From positions 1 through 64,000 of the forward strand of contig BDTM01000067.1 of assembly GCA_002898015.1 (NCBI GenBank): DNA of 64,000 nucleotides. Reading direction: 5' to 3'. The first letter of the stretch is position 1. Each line of letters starts with the position of its first letter. The notes under the pieces were generated by a model, which searched no databases, was not told where the DNA came from, and saw only the letters and a list, made by a program, of their open reading frames with translations. Positions 23,206-32,753 of the stretch are shown here, one piece after another. Origin of the DNA: a bacterium BMS3Bbin03 (lineage in GTDB: Bacteria > Zhuqueibacterota > JdFR-76 > BMS3Abin05). The position numbers were made by a program, and so were the translations under genes.

Positions 23206-26200
23206 ATGTCGATCTCCGAAATATCCATCAAGCGTCCCGTGGCCACTGCCATGTTTTACATCGGGGTAATCCTTCTGGGAATTGTTTCACTGACCCAGCT
23301 TCCCGTGGATTTGCTGCCCAACCTCTCATACCCCAAACTTACTATTCGAACCTTCTACACGGACATTCCGCCCACCGAAATCGAAAAACTTATCACCATT
23401 CCTATTGAAGAAGCTGCGGGAACTATCTCCCGTGTGAGGCGGGTCCGTTCCATTTCCAGAGAAGGCGTATCGCTCGTTGTGCTCGAATTTCTTTGGGGAA
23501 CCAATATGGATATCGCTGCGCTTAACGTACGTGAAAAATTGGATAACCTGCGCTGGATTCTCCCCAGGGAAGCCGGCCGCCCCACCATTTTGCGCATGGA
23601 TCCCCGCAGCCAGCCCATCATGTCCCTTTCCGTAACGGGGGTTGACTTTATTCAACTTAAGGAGTTTACGCGAAATGTAATTAAACGCCGGCTGGAGCAA
23701 ATAAATGGTGTTGCCCTTGCTACTGTTATCGGCGGCCTTGAGCGTGAAATTCAAATCAATGTGGACAGCCGAAAGCTCCTGGCGCTGGGCATTTCCATTC
23801 ATGAGGTAGCTTCCGCTCTGGCCAGCGCCAATCAAAATTTGCCGGGCGGCACCATTCGCAAGGGGCGTTACCGGTACGCCCTCCGCACACTGGGCGAATT
23901 CCAATCGATTTCTGAAATCGGGAATGTTGTGGTGGCTCGTGGGGATAACGGCTCGATTGTGCCGTTAAAAAAAGTGGCGCAAATTGTGGATGGATTCAAG
24001 GAACGGGACTCCATTACGCGGTTCAATGGACGGGAATCGATCGGATTGATGCTCACAAAAGAGGCAGGCGCCAATACGGTGGATGTTTCCCGCCGGGTTA
24101 GGAAAGTGCTGACACAGCTCCGCAGTGAATATCCTAAGGTATCAATAGCCGTCGCCGATGACGAAGCCAGGTTTATTTCCAGCGCTATTTCGAATGTCCT
24201 GCAGGCATTAATTGTCGGTGGAATTCTAGCTTTTCTGGTGCTTTTCTTTTTTATGCATGATATCCGAAATCCGATCAATATTGCTACCTCCATTCCCATC
24301 GCCATCCTTGCCACATTTGTTCTGATGTTTTTCAGCCACGTCAGCCTAAATATGATTTCGCTGGGCGGACTTGCACTGGGTGTTGGCATGTTGGTGGATA
24401 ATTCCATTGTAGTGCTTGAGAATATCTTCCGGCATGAACGGGAGGGTGAAGATCCCATTACGGCCGGGGTGGTTGGCAGCCGGGAAGTGGCGATGGCCGT
24501 CACGGCATCCACACTGACAACAGTCTCGGTATTTTTTCCGATCATCTATGTCAAAGGCATTGCGGGACAGCTTTTTCGAGACCAATCCCTGACGGTCACG
24601 TTTTCGCTTTTGACGTCGTTAGTCGTGTCGCTCACCCTTCTGCCCATGCTGGCATCTCGATTTTATCGCAAAACAGCGGGGGTCAGGCCTTCCAAGGAGA
24701 AAACGCTTCCTGAAGTGCGTCTCTATGAATCCCTTTTTCGGAAAAAGACGACTGCTTTCCCCATGTGGCAAAAATTCATCCACCCTGTTCGGAGATTTTT
24801 AGATGTTACACGTCAATTCCCGTTAAATTTTTTCAAGCTGATCCTAAACGGGATAAAACCCTTTTTTGGTTTTTTCTTTAAAAAGGTTTTGAAAATAGCA
24901 AATGCTCTGCTTCAGCCTTTCTTTCGAATTTCGGACCGCTGGTACGATGCCCTTCTCCGGACGCACGAAAAACTGCTGCGATGGTCGCTCGATCATCAAG
25001 GAAAGCTTCTTCTGATTACCGGGTGTGCACTGATCGCAACCCTGCTGCTTGGGCTGACCATCGACCGCCAGCTTCTGCCAAAGGTAGAACAGAACAGATT
25101 TACAGTGCGCGTCAATTTACCCCCTGGAACAAGTCTTGAAACGACCAATGATACAGTCGGCAAAATTGAGAACACTCTTTTATCCAATCCAGGGGTGAAA
25201 ACGATTTTTTCACGCATTGGCACGGCTGCCAGCCAGACCAATATTTTGTTAAAGGACTCGGGCCGGAATCTGGCGCAAATTCAGGTTCAGGTAAGACCCG
25301 GAAGGCATGCTTCCGAAAAAGTGATGGCCTATTTGCAGCAAAAACTGGGAGCAATTAAAGGAATTGAAATCACGTATGAAAGTGGGAACAACATCCTATC
25401 ACAGTTCATTGGGACTTCCCGGGCGGACATCGCCATTAAAATTACAGGGGAAGACCTTTCCACCTTGAGAAGGCTGCTGCAAAAGGTTGAAGAACGGGTT
25501 CGGACGGTTACCGGATTGACAAATATTCACAGTTCCTACAAGGGGGGGCGTCCGGAAATACGGATTACAATTGACCCTGAAGCCGCCGGCCGTTTCGGGC
25601 TTTCATCCGAACAAATTGCCCGATTTATTCGAAATCGAATGCACGGCACGGTCGCCACATATTTTAAAGAATTTAATCGCAAGGTCGATGTACTGGTCCG
25701 TCCCGAAGTGAACGAACGTAATGAATTATCTGACCTGCTGCAATCGGAAATCATTTCAGGCGGAATAGCTATTCCGGTTCGGCAATTGATTCACACGGCT
25801 CTGGTTCAGGGGCCGGTGGAAATCCGTCGGGAGAACCAGACACGCGAATTGGTTTTATATGGAAACATTGCGGGACGCGGTGTAAGTTCTGCCATTCGGG
25901 AGGTGGACAGGCGTGTCTCCGGGATTAATACACCTGTGAATTGTCGGATCGCTGTAGCGGGTGAGCGGGAGGAAATTAAACGTTCTTTTCGCAGTCTGAT
26001 TCTGGTTTTTCTGTTGGCTGCAGGGCTTGTTTATATGATTTTAGCAGCGCAATTTGAATCGCTGATTTACCCGTTCGTGATCGGTTTCACCGTTCCGCTG
26101 GCGTCCATCGGCGTAATTCTGGCCCTTTTTCTCACGGGTCAAAGTTTCAATATTATTTCGCTCATTGGGATTGTGGTGCTGATGGGTATTGTAGTGAACG

Positions 26201-26511
26201 ATGCGATTGTAGAAGTGGATTTTATCAACCAGGAAAGAAGCCGGGGCAGACCGCTCCGGGAGTCCATTCTGGAAGCCGGAAGAAAGCGCCTGCGTCCGAT
26301 TGTGATGACATCTGTTACCACTGTTTTTGGGCTGCTGCCGATGGCTGTCGGTGTGGGAAGCGGGGCGGCCCTGCGGCGTCCGCTGGCCATTGTGGTCATT
26401 GGCGGCCTCATAACAGCCACGTTTTTGACATTGATTGTAGTTCCGGTGTTGTACGGTTTGTTTGCAAAAAATAAAGAAAACCACGAATTGTACGAATTGC
26501 ACGCAAAATAG
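23206..26511 (+). CDS. RND efflux pump permease 1 (AcrB/CzcA superfamily)
   Basis: A 1,101-residue resistance-nodulation-division transporter. It has the N-terminal helix SISEISIKRPVATAMFYIG, two large periplasmic loops, and the GGLALGVGMLVDNSIVVLENIFRH helix-4 motif with acidic residues for proton relay. The second half repeats the fold with MGIVVNDAIVEVDFINQ. An extra basic/hydrophobic linker of about 100 residues (around 490-600) lies between the two halves, longer than usual. The C-terminal tail NHELYELHAK is encoded by a dispersed cacgaatt-type repeat, so the original end was probably replaced. It is driven by proton motive force; the substrate is unknown. Confidence 0.93.
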   Translation: MSISEISIKRPVATAMFYIGVILLGIVSLTQLPVDLLPNLSYPKLTIRTFYTDIPPTEIEKLITIPIEEAAGTISRVRRVRSISREGVSLVVLEFLWGTNMDIAALNVREKLDNLRWILPREAGRPTILRMDPRSQPIMSLSVTGVDFIQLKEFTRNVIKRRLEQINGVALATVIGGLEREIQINVDSRKLLALGISIHEVASALASANQNLPGGTIRKGRYRYALRTLGEFQSISEIGNVVVARGDNGSIVPLKKVAQIVDGFKERDSITRFNGRESIGLMLTKEAGANTVDVSRRVRKVLTQLRSEYPKVSIAVADDEARFISSAISNVLQALIVGGILAFLVLFFFMHDIRNPINIATSIPIAILATFVLMFFSHVSLNMISLGGLALGVGMLVDNSIVVLENIFRHEREGEDPITAGVVGSREVAMAVTASTLTTVSVFFPIIYVKGIAGQLFRDQSLTVTFSLLTSLVVSLTLLPMLASRFYRKTAGVRPSKEKTLPEVRLYESLFRKKTTAFPMWQKFIHPVRRFLDVTRQFPLNFFKLILNGIKPFFGFFFKKVLKIANALLQPFFRISDRWYDALLRTHEKLLRWSLDHQGKLLLITGCALIATLLLGLTIDRQLLPKVEQNRFTVRVNLPPGTSLETTNDTVGKIENTLLSNPGVKTIFSRIGTAASQTNILLKDSGRNLAQIQVQVRPGRHASEKVMAYLQQKLGAIKGIEITYESGNNILSQFIGTSRADIAIKITGEDLSTLRRLLQKVEERVRTVTGLTNIHSSYKGGRPEIRITIDPEAAGRFGLSSEQIARFIRNRMHGTVATYFKEFNRKVDVLVRPEVNERNELSDLLQSEIISGGIAIPVRQLIHTALVQGPVEIRRENQTRELVLYGNIAGRGVSSAIREVDRRVSGINTPVNCRIAVAGEREEIKRSFRSLILVFLLAAGLVYMILAAQFESLIYPFVIGFTVPLASIGVILALFLTGQSFNIISLIGIVVLMGIVVNDAIVEVDFINQERSRGRPLRESILEAGRKRLRPIVMTSVTTVFGLLPMAVGVGSGAALRRPLAIVVIGGLITATFLTLIVVPVLYGLFAKNKENHELYELHAK

Positions 26512-26516
26512 AGAGC

Positions 26517-26660
26517 ATCCTGATACTGGAATTATTGTTTAAAAGGGAAGTTTACGCCATGATTGCCGCCGCGGTGGAAGTGTATCGGGAAATAGGATTT
26601 GGTTTTCCGGAAGCAGTTTACCAGGAGTCATTTGCTGTTGAAACGTCAATAATCGTATGA
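26517..26660 (+). pseudogene. GxxExxY-family remnant
   Basis: The frame contains LLFKREVYAMIAAAVEVYRE followed by IGFGFPEAVYQESFAVE. This is the diagnostic N-terminal core of the GxxExxY protein family (G-F-x-E-x-x-Y type). The rest of the roughly 120-residue protein is missing: the frame ends at a TGA that overlaps the ATG of the next pump gene. A cacgaattg-type repeat lies immediately upstream, inside the end of the preceding pump gene, as is often the case around these genes. It is a relic. Confidence 0.7.
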
Positions 26661-29600
26661 ATTTTATTAAACTCGTTATTAAACGCCCCACGGCGGTGGC
26701 TATGGCTGCCCTGGCGATTCTCTTTACCGGCCTTGCCTCGCTGGGTCATCTTCCTCTGGAACTCACTCCCAATGTGAGTTTCCCCAAACTCTCTGTGGTC
26801 ACCCGCTGGCCGGACACCTCCCCGGAAACCATGGAAGCCTTTGTTACCTCCCCAATCGAAGCCGTGGCGAACACCGTTACAAATGTCCGAAGCGTCAATT
26901 CTATCTCCGAAGAGGGGCAATCTGCCGTCGATATAGAATTTAACCGTGGCACGCACATGGATTTTGCCGCAATGGAATTAAGCGAAAAGCTCTCTCTTGT
27001 GCGGGAGAATTTCCCTTACGGCGTTCTGCCGCCGCAAATTCAAAAATACGTGCCCAAAGAATTTCAGACCGGCCGGTTTCTCTCCTATCATCTCACGGGC
27101 AACGTCCCTCTTGCGAAAATCCGGCAATACGCCCTGAGCCACATTCGCACCTCGCTGCTTTCCATAGAAGGTGTGGCAGATGTGCAGGTGTTTGGCGGGC
27201 AGGATCCGGAGCTGCAGATTGAAATCGATCCCCAAAAATTACGGACTTTTGGCCTGTCCGTTCAGCAAATTACTTCAGTTTTGCACGATCTAAACGTGCG
27301 GCTGGCATCCGGGAAAATCATTAGGGAAACCCGGCAATACGATCTGATTGCACAGAATCCCCCTGCCAATATTCAGCAAATCCGGAACAGAATTCTCACA
27401 TCGCGCAGAGGTTCACTCATTCGTGTCGGGGATGTTGCCGCCGTCCATTTCGGAACACGCCTCCCGCGCAGCCTGACGCGCATTAACGGGAATCCTGCGG
27501 TAGTCATCAGCATCGAGAAAGAAATCGGGACGAACACCATTAAAGTGGCCGATCGCGTGTTTAACCGGCTGGCCCAATTGAAGAAAAATTTTCCTCCAGG
27601 CCTTCGCCTCATCAAAGAACGCGACCAGAGCCAAAAAATCCGGAAAGCCCTTTCCAGACTCAGTTCCAGAGCCATCTTCTCTATTGCGGTCATTTTTCTG
27701 ATTCTGCTGTTGTTTTTGCGGAATTTGATCAGTCCGATTGTGATTCTATCCAGCATTTTCTTCTCAGTGCTGCTCACAATTAACCTGTTCTATTTTGCGC
27801 ATGTAGGGTTGAATCTACTCACACTGGCCGGCCTGGCGCTGGGATTCGGAATGCTGGTGGACAATTCTATTGTCGTATTCGACAACATTCACCGCTGCTA
27901 TGGGCATGGTCTGACTCCACTTGAAGCCGCTCTAAAAGGAACAGGTGATGTTGCGCTGCCGATTGTGGCGTCTACCCTTACAACCGTGGCTGCATTTATT
28001 CCCTTTCTTTATCTTACCGGAGAACTTCGAATTTACTACCTGCCGTTTGCCCTGGCTGTGGGGCTGTCTCTTTTGTCCTCGCTGCTGGTGGCGTTTACAC
28101 TGATTCCCAGCCTGACGGTTCAAATTCTAAAACACAAGGCTCACGGTCCATCGCAAATTTTAAAATCTACAGTCAACTTGCAAGAAACCAGCATGGGCTA
28201 CGTTCGCTTTCTGGCATTTTTTCTTCGTCACAAAGGCTTTACCATTTTTGTCACGCTGCTTCTTTTTGCCGGAAGCTATTATTTGTTTGATCGATATGTG
28301 ACAAAGGGACGCATCTGGTCCTGGGGTGAGGATACTTACCTGCTGGTTACGATTCGCATGCCCACAGGATCTGAAATTGCCCGTACCGATTCTCTTGCCG
28401 TATTTTTTGAAAGTAAGCTGGTGGGCCATCCCAATATCGACAAAACTTACACAGATGTTTACCCGGAATATGCCCGCATTGAGATTCAATTTGCTCCGGC
28501 TGTTCGGTACACAGCCTTTCCCCTGATTTTGAGAGATCGGCTCATTAACATAGCCACGCAAATCGGCGGCGCGAATGTAGGTGTGTTTGGATTCGGCCAG
28601 GGATTTACCCGGGGCGGCGTCACGGCGCCGTCCTTTAGCATTGAGGTTCTGGGTTATAATTTCAATGAGGTCAGGCATATTGCGGAGAAATTAGGTAAAA
28701 AACTCAAACGGAATCCGCGTATTCGGAATGTCAACACAAACGCCTCCTTCTGGTGGTCAGGATCGAATTTATTCGAGACAGTATTGCACATCGACCTGGA
28801 AAAACTGGACCGCTTTCACCTGACCGTTGAACAGGTTCTGCAGGATATTCGAAGTTATTTGCAAGAAAATCTTTCCTGGCAACGCATTCGTCTCCAAGGA
28901 AGGGAAATTGACATCCGTTTAAAAATGCGTCACAGCAGGGAATTCAGTATGGCTGATTTGAAGCGATTGATTCTCACTGATTCTCAAAAGGAACAGGTGC
29001 GCCTGAGCCAGGTGGCTTTCATTGGGCAGCGGCAGGTTATGGCACGTATTGTCAGAAAAAACCAACAATATCAGCGATTGGTTTCTTTTGAATTTCGGGG
29101 GCCATGGCAAATGGGCGATAAATATTTGGACGAAATTATTAAGAGTTCCTCCCTCCTCCCCGGCTATAAAATGACGCGTGCTAAATTCTTTTTTCTGCAG
29201 GAAACCGAAAAACGGCAGATTTACTGGGTTATGGCCTTCTCATTGCTTTTGGTGTACATGGTAACGGCGGGCCTGTTTGAATCCCTTGTGTATCCATTTG
29301 TGGTGATTTTGACCGTGCCGATGGCGTTAATTGGTGTTTTTTTGATTTTTTATCTCACTGGTGCCAATTTTGACCGCTCGGCTTACATCGGTGTCATTCT
29401 GCTGGCGGGGATTGTGGTAAACAACGCCATTGTTTTGGTGGATCATATTAATTCACTGCGCCGGAAGGGATTGGTGCTTCCGGATGCCATCATCCAGGGT
29501 GCCCGGGATCGGGTACGACCGATCCTGATGACCTCACTCACGACTATACTGGGCCTTTTCCCGTTGGTTCTTTTTGGCGAAGCCCAAAAAGGCATCTGGT

Positions 29601-29710
29601 ACGCCCTATCACTATCCACCATTGGCGGGTTAGTCAGTTCCACGCTGCTGGTTTTGATTGTTATTCCGGTGGTGTATGTGATTTTTTCAAAGTCCTATAT
29701 CGAAGAATAG
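26657..29710 (+). CDS. RND efflux pump permease 2 (AcrB/CzcA superfamily)
   Basis: A 1,017-residue RND transporter, a distant paralogue of the pump upstream. It has the usual start FIKLVIKRPTAVAMAALAIL, the helix-4 motif LAGLALGFGMLVDNSIVVFD and the second-half motif LAGIVVNNAIVLVDHIN. Length is normal, with no inter-domain insertion like that in pump 1. The ATG at 26657 overlaps the stop of the GxxExxY remnant. Two different RND permeases behind one adaptor suggest either a hetero-oligomeric pump (as in MdtBC-type systems) or a shared adaptor (inference). Confidence 0.93.
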   Translation: MNFIKLVIKRPTAVAMAALAILFTGLASLGHLPLELTPNVSFPKLSVVTRWPDTSPETMEAFVTSPIEAVANTVTNVRSVNSISEEGQSAVDIEFNRGTHMDFAAMELSEKLSLVRENFPYGVLPPQIQKYVPKEFQTGRFLSYHLTGNVPLAKIRQYALSHIRTSLLSIEGVADVQVFGGQDPELQIEIDPQKLRTFGLSVQQITSVLHDLNVRLASGKIIRETRQYDLIAQNPPANIQQIRNRILTSRRGSLIRVGDVAAVHFGTRLPRSLTRINGNPAVVISIEKEIGTNTIKVADRVFNRLAQLKKNFPPGLRLIKERDQSQKIRKALSRLSSRAIFSIAVIFLILLLFLRNLISPIVILSSIFFSVLLTINLFYFAHVGLNLLTLAGLALGFGMLVDNSIVVFDNIHRCYGHGLTPLEAALKGTGDVALPIVASTLTTVAAFIPFLYLTGELRIYYLPFALAVGLSLLSSLLVAFTLIPSLTVQILKHKAHGPSQILKSTVNLQETSMGYVRFLAFFLRHKGFTIFVTLLLFAGSYYLFDRYVTKGRIWSWGEDTYLLVTIRMPTGSEIARTDSLAVFFESKLVGHPNIDKTYTDVYPEYARIEIQFAPAVRYTAFPLILRDRLINIATQIGGANVGVFGFGQGFTRGGVTAPSFSIEVLGYNFNEVRHIAEKLGKKLKRNPRIRNVNTNASFWWSGSNLFETVLHIDLEKLDRFHLTVEQVLQDIRSYLQENLSWQRIRLQGREIDIRLKMRHSREFSMADLKRLILTDSQKEQVRLSQVAFIGQRQVMARIVRKNQQYQRLVSFEFRGPWQMGDKYLDEIIKSSSLLPGYKMTRAKFFFLQETEKRQIYWVMAFSLLLVYMVTAGLFESLVYPFVVILTVPMALIGVFLIFYLTGANFDRSAYIGVILLAGIVVNNAIVLVDHINSLRRKGLVLPDAIIQGARDRVRPILMTSLTTILGLFPLVLFGEAQKGIWYALSLSTIGGLVSSTLLVLIVIPVVYVIFSKSYIEE

Positions 29711-29854
29711 TGTGAAATTTTGTTTACAGAATTGATGATATTTGAAAACCGCTGTTTATTCCTAATTCAGCGTAGTTTTGCACTTTTATATTTGGTTCAT
29801 CATAATAATGCGTGCATTTTTCTATTAAAAAGGTGCCGCCATTCGCTAAATCCA

Positions 29855-29951
29855 AAACTCACCCCCTGATTGGTAGCTAAACTAAGATTGGTCACCAGGA
29901 CGTCCCCCTCTCCCGCCCGGGCGGGAGAGGGGGAATTGAGGGGGTGAGTTT
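29855..29951. repeat. Nested palindrome
   Basis: The outer arms AAACTCACCCCCT (29855-29867) and AGGGGGTGAGTTT (29939-29951) enclose a perfect 30-bp palindrome at 29904-29933 (CCCCCTCTCCCGCCC and its complement). This is a cruciform-capable dispersed element. Confidence 0.8.
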
Positions 29952-30128
29952 GAAGGACAATAACAAGCTAAATAGTACGCAAAAACCGGAAGAGCCAAAA
30001 ATATTAAGGTTCATCCTAAGTTTTTTGTTTTAAAAATTAGTGAAAAATTCGTGCACATTCGTGGGCCTTTTTCTTCCCACGAATTGACACGAACGAACAC
30101 GAAAAAAAGAGTCCGCATTGTGATGACA

Positions 30129-30360
30129 CCAAATACCAAATTCAAAAACGCCAATATCAAATAAAATCCAAATGACCCAATAACAAAATTGATTCTTTCT
30201 TTTTTGAACGAAGAATAGAGGAAAAAATAAACGTCAATTCCTGAGCTTCCTTCCACAATGTTCTGCCCGCTGTCCTTTCCTCCAAATCCTATTTCAGGTT
30301 TGCATTTGAATTTTGAGTTTCATTTGACATTCGGATTTATGGATTTTAATTTAATTTTAC
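30129..30360. repeat. AT-rich long inverted repeat
   Basis: CAAATACCAAATTCAAAAAC and AATAAAATCCAAATGACCC on the left are mirrored by TTTGAATTTTGAGTTTCATT and GGATTTTAATTTAATTTTAC on the right, forming a long imperfect stem. Open frames here follow the repeat and are not convincing genes. Confidence 0.5.
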
Positions 30361-30524
30361 TTTTATTCAAGAATAATCCAATAGCAGCACAAATCCACGC
30401 ATTTCCGGCAATAGATAGTTCATTTCATTTTTGTCTGGAATGATCGCTGCCAATCGTTTAAAATGTACGCATTTTCGCGATGAACCTTATATTTACTTCT
30501 TTATGGGTTGCATTATAAATTCTT

Positions 30525-30630
30525 GCACGTGCCATTGAGCCCGGCCTTTGGGCGGTTCACTGCACGAAAGCGTCACCGGATGTGCCTGCATGTCGCCGGC
30601 ACCGCATTAACGCCGGGCTGTGTGCACTTT
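30525..30630. other. GC-rich structured element downstream of rubrerythrin
   Basis: AGCCCGGC (near 30538) pairs with GCCGGGCT (near 30614). Flanking GTGCAC-type sequence and further internal complementarity (GTGCC, GGCAC) add to the stem, in an otherwise AT-rich stretch. It could be a small structured RNA, a terminator of the minus-strand rubrerythrin gene or a mobile palindrome; I cannot tell which. Confidence 0.35.
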
Positions 30631-30657
30631 TAATCTTTTCTCATAAGGCGTTTGATA

Positions 30658-31236
30658 TTACCAATTTTCGGACAAAAGTTCAAAATAGGCTTGCGGGTGC
30701 AAGCAGGCCGGACAAACCTTCGGGGCCTCTTCGCCTTCGTGGAGATAACCGCAATTGCGGCAGCGCCATGTTACTTTCCCGTCTTTTTTAAACACACGGC
30801 CGGCTTCCAGATTATTAAAAAGTGCCTGGTAACGTTTTCCATGCTGCTTTTCCGATATCGATATGGCCTCAAAAGTCCGTGCAATATCTTCAAATCCTTC
30901 TTCTCGTGCTATTTTAGCAAAACCGGGATACATTTCCGTCCATTCATGGGTTTCTCCGGCGGCGGCGGCTCGCAAGTTTTCAAGGGTTGTTCCAATTTGT
31001 CCCGCCGGGAATTTTCCGGTTATCTCGACATCACCCCCTTCAAGGAACTTAAAAAACCGCTTCGCGTGTTCTTTTTCCTGATCAGCCGTCTCCTCAAATA
31101 TGGAGGAGATTTGCATCAATCCTTCTTTCCTGGCCGCTCCGGCAAAATAAGTATATCGATTTCTTGCCTGGGATTCTCCGGCAAATGAAATTAACAAATT
31201 CTTTTCGGTCCGGGTTCCTTTAATCCTCTTTGCCAT
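30658..31236 (-). CDS. Rubrerythrin
   Basis: A 192-residue rubrerythrin, a cytoplasmic non-haem di-iron peroxidase that reduces hydrogen peroxide and is typical of anaerobes and microaerophiles. The four-helix domain has the repeated E/ExxH ligands (for example SFAGESQARNRY and QEKEHAKRF, then AISISEKQHGKRY). The C-terminal rubredoxin-like iron site has CRNCGY and CPACLHP. The ATG at 31236 was chosen because AGGAGGTG sits six bases upstream; the 16 extra codons upstream are not family-like. It stands alone between a repeat-rich gap and a divergent gene, so it likely has its own promoter. Confidence 0.95.
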   Translation of the reverse strand: MAKRIKGTRTEKNLLISFAGESQARNRYTYFAGAARKEGLMQISSIFEETADQEKEHAKRFFKFLEGGDVEITGKFPAGQIGTTLENLRAAAAGETHEWTEMYPGFAKIAREEGFEDIARTFEAISISEKQHGKRYQALFNNLEAGRVFKKDGKVTWRCRNCGYLHEGEEAPKVCPACLHPQAYFELLSENW

Positions 31237-31385
31237 TTCACACCTCCTGATTTTCTGATGTAAATCCAATATTAAAATGATCAATTCTTAAATTAATATA
31301 GGACGCACAACATTAAATATCAATAGTAATGATTATGATGTATTTTTCTTTGCAGAATATTTAAGAAATTTTATATATTAAAGAG

Positions 31386-32072
31386 ATGAATCATTTAACA
31401 ACAATTTTCCCTGAATATTTTCCCTCTATTCGCACGTTTCAAAAAATGAGCCGGTCGGATGTTGTGTTCATTCTGGATGACCGTCCCCTTCGATCCGGCG
31501 GAAAAATGAACCGAATGTCGATCAAAACCTCCGCGGGGAAACATTATTTAACGGTGCCTGTTTATATTCCGCTTCACAAAAAACCAATTATTCGAAATCT
31601 CAGCATCGATTCAACCCGCTTTTGGCGAAAAAAGCACTCCAAAAGTTTACTGGTAAATTATAGAAATGCACCTTACTTTGAACACTACTGGCCGGTGATC
31701 GAGACGATCTTCCTTCGAGATTATTCCGACTATATGGAGCTGTTTTACGAATCTATTTCTGTGATTTTGTCAATTTTAAACATGAACCCCCGGTTCGTGA
31801 CCGGCTCCGGCTTTCATCCTGCCGGTTCCCGGGAGGAGCAGATTCTCGGAATTTTAAAAAAAGAATCCTGCCGGAGTTATCTCATTGAAGCCGGTTCGGA
31901 AGCCTATTTTGATGGTTCGGTTTTAGAAGAAAACGGCTATTCCTGTGTGAAAGTACCGGACAGCCGCCTTGAATATCCGCAGCAATTTCTGGGATTTGAG
32001 TCTAACCTTTCGGTTCTGGATCTTGTCATGAATTTAGGCCCGGAGAGCAAATATTATCTGATGAAGAATTGA
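31386..32072 (+). CDS. WbqC-like family protein
   Basis: A 228-residue protein of the WbqC-like family. Typical features are an early PEYFPSIRTFQKMSRSDVVFILDD segment, the NRMSIKT(S/P)-type strand, a W-KKH motif (FWRKKHSKSLLVNYRNAPYF) and the C-terminal FLGFESNLSVLDLVMNLGP. WbqC proteins often occur with sugar-modification or O-antigen genes, but their reaction is not settled. It opens a plus-strand run, seven bases before the cyclase gene. The start is supported by lack of upstream frame; the ribosome-binding site is weak. Confidence 0.85.
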   Translation: MNHLTTIFPEYFPSIRTFQKMSRSDVVFILDDRPLRSGGKMNRMSIKTSAGKHYLTVPVYIPLHKKPIIRNLSIDSTRFWRKKHSKSLLVNYRNAPYFEHYWPVIETIFLRDYSDYMELFYESISVILSILNMNPRFVTGSGFHPAGSREEQILGILKKESCRSYLIEAGSEAYFDGSVLEENGYSCVKVPDSRLEYPQQFLGFESNLSVLDLVMNLGPESKYYLMKN

Positions 32073-32079
32073 ATATTTT

Positions 32080-32724
32080 ATGGCTAATCGAAATTATTTT
32101 GACATCAGTGTCGGTATTTCACCGGAAATGGGTGTCTGGCCGGGAGACCCTCCGGTAGAAATTTCCAAGATCGCTTCTCACGGAAAAGGCGACGCCTGCG
32201 AAATATCCCGGCTCATCTTTTCTTCACACACCGGCACGCACATCGATCCGCCCGTTCATTTTATCCAAAACGGCCGGACTGCCGATCAAATTGATTTAAC
32301 GAAGTGCATCGGGCCGGCCCTCGTGGCGGCGCTTCCCGGCCGTCCAATGATTCACAAAAAAGGCATCGAAGCGTACGACTGGAATCACATCGAAAGAATT
32401 CTTTTCAAAACAAAAAACTCAAAATTTAACAGGCCCGGACGCTTTCGGGAAGATTTTACATTTCTTTCGGAAGACGCGGCGGATTTTCTTCTCACCAAAA
32501 ATATAAAACTGGTCGGGATCGATTACCTCTCCGTTGAAGGCGAAAGTGACCTTAATTTTCCGGTTCACCGTAAGCTGCTTAAAGCCGAAGTGATCCTTCT
32601 GGAAGGCCTTAATCTTTCCGCGGTGCCGCCTGGGATGTACAATCTCGTCTGTCTGCCTTTAAAAATTACGAACGGAGACGGCGCGCCGGCCCGCGCTGTT
32701 CTTTTTCCGGTGAATGACTTTTGA
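32080..32724 (+). CDS. Cyclase-family metal-dependent hydrolase (kynurenine formamidase-like)
   Basis: A 214-residue member of the cyclase family that includes bacterial kynurenine formamidase. The metal-binding motif HTGTHIDPPVHF is present, and the second acidic/His region is in GIDYLSVEG and FPVHRKLL. Such enzymes hydrolyse N-formyl amides or lactone-like substrates with a divalent metal. It is followed by an FAD oxidase gene after 29 bases. No tryptophan-degradation genes are nearby, so the kynurenine role is only one option. Confidence 0.88.
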   Translation: MANRNYFDISVGISPEMGVWPGDPPVEISKIASHGKGDACEISRLIFSSHTGTHIDPPVHFIQNGRTADQIDLTKCIGPALVAALPGRPMIHKKGIEAYDWNHIERILFKTKNSKFNRPGRFREDFTFLSEDAADFLLTKNIKLVGIDYLSVEGESDLNFPVHRKLLKAEVILLEGLNLSAVPPGMYNLVCLPLKITNGDGAPARAVLFPVNDF

Positions 32725-32753
32725 TAAAATTTCAATTATAAAGGAATCGATTC

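Larger units (their letters stand above)
29711..30657. other. Repeat-rich intergenic stretch
   Basis: No gene is supported. It holds a nested palindrome (29855-29951), an inverted cacgaatt-type repeat (30040-30110), a low-complexity CAAAT-rich inverted repeat (30129-30360) and a GC-rich stem-loop (30525-30630). Confidence 0.6.

Noticed and set aside
23868..24545. 225-residue minus-strand frame opposite RND pump 1
   Set aside because: Antisense to a conserved pump, low-complexity Ser/Thr/Ile composition, no motif.
30011..30256. 81-residue hydrophobic minus-strand frame
   Set aside because: It arises from the CAAAT-rich inverted repeat; no ribosome-binding site and no family pattern.
30590..30660. 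Possible integron attC site (AACGCC and GGCGTT arms with GTTAA)
   Set aside because: No integrase gene or second attC-like copy was seen, and the core sites are imperfect.
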